Assembly (NCBI GenBank): GCA_934309475.1
Contig: CAKRDK010000001.1
Span: 62,001-126,000, forward strand
Length of the DNA: 64,000 nucleotides
Direction of reading: 5' to 3'
Source: an uncultured Roseburia sp.
GTDB taxonomy: Bacteria; Bacillota; Clostridia; Lachnospirales; Lachnospiraceae
Made by a program: the position numbers and the translations under genes
Shown: positions 62,426-64,000 of the stretch, piece after piece
Position numbering within the stretch: the stretch's first letter is position 1
Layout of the letters: each line of letters begins with the position of its first letter
Notes under the pieces: generated by a model
What the model was told of the DNA's origin: nothing
What the model saw: the letters and a program-made list of their open reading frames with translations, nothing else
Databases searched by the model: none

Positions 62426-62955
62426 TCCCTTACATTCAAATCTTTTTGCAATGTATTTAGATACGGAACAAGGACACCGCTTGCCTTTTCTAAAAAGAAA
62501 TCCGGTTCTAACTCTTCATAGCGGAAACTCTTTCTACCGCCCTCTTTGGCGCGGTTCCAAAATTCTAACAATTTTGCAAGGCGGAGATAATAAAATTCAT
62601 CCCGTTGTGTGTAAAAAATCAGAAAAAATGCAACGCCGCCCTGTTTTTCAAATGCTTCCATGAATGCCACCTGATGTTCATGGATATTCTGAAGCGGGAA
62701 CGTATCGCTGTTACACTCTTTTGCATCAAAGCAGACCGGAATCCCCTGCACCGCACCAATGTAGTCCACGGTACTCTTCTGGTCAAAGTAAGCAAGTGTG
62801 ATATGTCTCGTCTGTTTGTCAATATTAATCGGCGTAATCGGCGTCGGTATCTTCTGAATCAACGCGAGTCCATTCTCCTGATATCTTTCATTTGTCCGGT
62901 TGATGAATTCTTCTAAGGTAGAACCACGAAGTCCTCTCGAATTCCAGGTTGCCAT
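62422..62955 (-). CDS. recU: Holliday junction resolvase RecU
   Basis: Structure-specific nuclease that resolves Holliday junctions in Firmicutes. The 177-residue protein has RGLRGSTLEEFINRTNERY at the N-terminus, the catalytic STVDYIGAVQG and VCFDAKECNSDTFPLQNIHEHQ cut to its core FDAKECNSDTFPLQN (D...ExK site), and GGVAFFLIFYTQRDEFYYL. AGAGGA lies 8 bases before the ATG. There is no terminator between it and the his promoter. The usual partner PBP1 gene is not seen. Confidence 0.95.
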   Translation of the reverse strand: MATWNSRGLRGSTLEEFINRTNERYQENGLALIQKIPTPITPINIDKQTRHITLAYFDQKSTVDYIGAVQGIPVCFDAKECNSDTFPLQNIHEHQVAFMEAFEKQGGVAFFLIFYTQRDEFYYLRLAKLLEFWNRAKEGGRKSFRYEELEPDFFLEKASGVLVPYLNTLQKDLNVRD

Positions 62956-62988
62956 AAAGTTGTCCTCTTTTCTTTCATTCTGTGAAAG

Positions 62989-63019
62989 AAAAATCCGTTA
63001 GAAGTTCTAACGGATTTTT
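62989..63019. terminator. Strong terminator after the zinc-ribbon repeat gene
   Basis: AAAAATCCGTTAGAA (62989-63003) and TTCTAACGGATTTTT (63005-63019) are exact reverse complements around one base, U-tailed on both strands. Confidence 0.92.
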
Positions 63020-63028
63020 CATCAAATA

Positions 63029-63898
63029 CTATTTTAATAAGTGGAACTGTCCAATCAATGGAATCTCTTTCATCTTGCCCTGTGCTGCATATACAATTCC
63101 AAGAACCATAAGGATGATGGAAAGAATTGCTACAACTGCTGTAATGCCGGCACTGATAGTAGCAACTACGCCATACATTGTCCATACATTTCTTGCAGCC
63201 CGTAATAAAACAGCGGAAGAAATTGCCTTTAAAATGGCGCCTACAATATTTAAAGCGACAGATGTGATAAACACCAGCAATCCCTGGTTTGCATGGAATT
63301 TTGCAAACGGAGAATGTTTTGCTGTCAACATCGGAATTAAGAAAAGTAATCCGAAGTAAGAACAGATTGCAACTCCTTTATTTGCTGTTGCATCATCTGC
63401 GATTGGTGTATAGGACTGGCTTCCGTAATAAGCAGAAGCTGTCACTTTCGGTGCTGCATTTGCCTGCTGGCCATTGAACTGTGCTCCACCATTAAACTGT
63501 GCATTTCCGTTGTTAAACTGCGCTCCGCCATTAAACTGTGCGTTCCCGTTGTTGAACTGTGCACCATTGTTAAACTGCGCTCCATTATTGAACTGTGCAC
63601 CATTGTTAAACTGTGCTCCATTATTGAACTGTGCACCATTGTTAAACTGTGCATTAGTTTCAGCATTAACAGTTTCTCCGGCTGTCACAGTCTCTGCCGC
63701 TACAGCAGCGGCACCAGCTACGGCTTCAGCTGCGGCTTCTGCGCCTACTACAGCTTCTGCAGGCTGTTCCACGTTTGTAACTGTCTCATTCTGTTCCGGT
63801 GTAGCAGCTGCCTCTACAGCTTCTACCGGTGTTCCGCAAACATTACAGAACTTTGCTTCTTCAGGTAAAGAAGAACCACATTTCTTACATCTGATCAT
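63029..63898 (-). CDS. Zinc-ribbon membrane protein with AQFNNG tandem-repeat linker
   Basis: Function unknown. The 289-residue protein starts with a zinc ribbon (RCKKCGSSLPEEAKFCNVCG, Cys 4, 7, 18, 21), then an Ala/Glu/Val-rich acidic linker (about 25-80), ten AQFN-type repeats (about 83-145), and a C-terminal membrane part with about three helices (GVAICSYFGLLFLIPML, LLVFITSVALNIVGAILKAI, ISAGITAVVAILSIILMVLG). The start of the membrane part, with FAKFHANQGLLVF, resembles DUF4870/Tic20-like proteins. GGAGGG lies 10 bases before the ATG. It is a single-gene unit with its own promoter and terminator. Confidence 0.88.
   Translation of the reverse strand: MIRCKKCGSSLPEEAKFCNVCGTPVEAVEAAATPEQNETVTNVEQPAEAVVGAEAAAEAVAGAAAVAAETVTAGETVNAETNAQFNNGAQFNNGAQFNNGAQFNNGAQFNNGAQFNNGNAQFNGGAQFNNGNAQFNGGAQFNGQQANAAPKVTASAYYGSQSYTPIADDATANKGVAICSYFGLLFLIPMLTAKHSPFAKFHANQGLLVFITSVALNIVGAILKAISSAVLLRAARNVWTMYGVVATISAGITAVVAILSIILMVLGIVYAAQGKMKEIPLIGQFHLLK
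63483..63650 (-). repeat. Two-tier tandem repeat inside the zinc-ribbon gene
   Basis: Plus-strand view: two 39-bp units (63483-63521, 63522-63560), then five 18-bp units (63561-63650) that alternate between two versions, GCACCATTGTTAAACTGY and GCTCCATTATTGAACTGT, giving a 36-bp higher-order repeat. All units are multiples of three, so copy-number change keeps the frame. Confidence 0.95.
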
Positions 63899-63937
63899 AA
63901 TTTGATCGCCCTCCTATTTATTAACATTTTCTTACCT

Positions 63938-63966
63938 ATTATATAGAATTCGACGACAAACTTCAA
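63938..63966 (-). promoter_or_regulatory. Promoter of the zinc-ribbon repeat gene
   Basis: Minus strand TTGAAG (63961-63966), 17-base spacer, TATAAT (63938-63943), 40 bases before the ATG at 63898. Confidence 0.8.
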
Positions 63967-64000
63967 CAGGAGATGTAAAGTTTATTTTTTATTTTTTCTT

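Noticed and set aside
63483..63650. Possible CRISPR array
   Set aside because: Units are 18 and 39 bp, adjacent without unique spacers, in frame with a coding sequence, and there are no cas genes.
63474..63905. Plus-strand open frame of about 143 residues rich in NCAPLL repeats
   Set aside because: It is the antisense reading of the AQFNNG tandem repeat gene; the minus-strand frame has a zinc ribbon, membrane helices, promoter and terminator, and the plus-strand frame has none.

Overview
The window is a stretch of chromosome from a Gram-positive anaerobe of the Clostridia, most likely a Lachnospiraceae close to Roseburia or Agathobacter. This rests on content and order: yqfC-yqfD-phoH-(pgpH position)-ybeY; mreBCD-PBP2-minCDE-rodA-mgsA; YggS-sepF-ylmH; rplU-prp-rpmA-obgE-yhbY-nadD-yqeK-rsfS; lexA divergent from a yneA-like LysM gene; recU; and short HisG with HisZ. 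Shine-Dalgarno sites are strong (AGGAGG type), base composition is moderately AT-rich, and TTG and GTG starts are common. I saw no rRNA, tRNA, insertion sequence, prophage or CRISPR array. Genes are packed tightly and no gene-free stretch exceeds 300 bases; the longest is about 226 bases (42895-43120).

Layout, left to right. 1-2852 (+): end of fhs, then folD (one-carbon metabolism) and a zinc-ribbon/TPR membrane protein. 2984-4149: xpt (-) and rlmH (+) diverge from a palindromic double promoter. 4280-7519 (+): a chemoreceptor and pyrimidine-nucleoside phosphorylase. 7548-11725 (+): yqfC, yqfD, phoH, a PgpH-position protein with a broken HD motif, and ybeY. 11749-17927 (+): a DUF3048 lipoprotein, a SpoVB/MurJ-type flippase, a small BofC-like protein and two flavoproteins. 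17932-25644 (+): mutS, mutL, miaA, an aluminium-resistance/methionine gamma-lyase family enzyme and radC. 25669-35694 (+): cell-shape and division-site genes mreB, mreC, mreD, PBP2, minC, minD, minE and rodA, then mgsA, a DD-carboxypeptidase lipoprotein and a small P-loop protein. 36129-42894 (+): an HlyD-like adaptor, YggS, sepF, ylmH, aroB, lspA, rluD-type synthase and a cytidylate-kinase-like protein. 43121-48514: mixed strands with dtd (-), ttcA (+), a Xer-type recombinase (+), an orphan MerR regulator (-), plsC (-), a yneA-like gene (-) and lexA (+).

48588-57083 (-): one long ribosome and RNA block, rsfS, yqeK, nadD, yhbY, obgE, rpmA, prp, rplU, RNase E/G, a pair of radical-SAM-associated genes and a small membrane protein. 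57139-62299 (-): a histidine operon hisZ-hisG-hisD-hisB-hisIE from a consensus promoter, in which HisIE carries an extra, apparently inactive HisA/HisF-like barrel. 62422-63898 (-): recU and a zinc-ribbon membrane protein with a tandem-repeat linker.

Most of the window is conserved housekeeping DNA and I found no new defence or mobile system. The strongest oddities are two apparent pseudoenzyme domains (PgpH-position HD protein; HisA/F-like domain fused to HisIE), a compact SOS control region with LexA boxes placed on both divergent promoters, a MerR gene with a textbook 19-bp-spacer promoter and no evident target, a tandem repeat inside a palindrome in the his leader, an unexplained structured intergenic region at 42895-43120, and a two-tier coding tandem repeat at 63483-63650.
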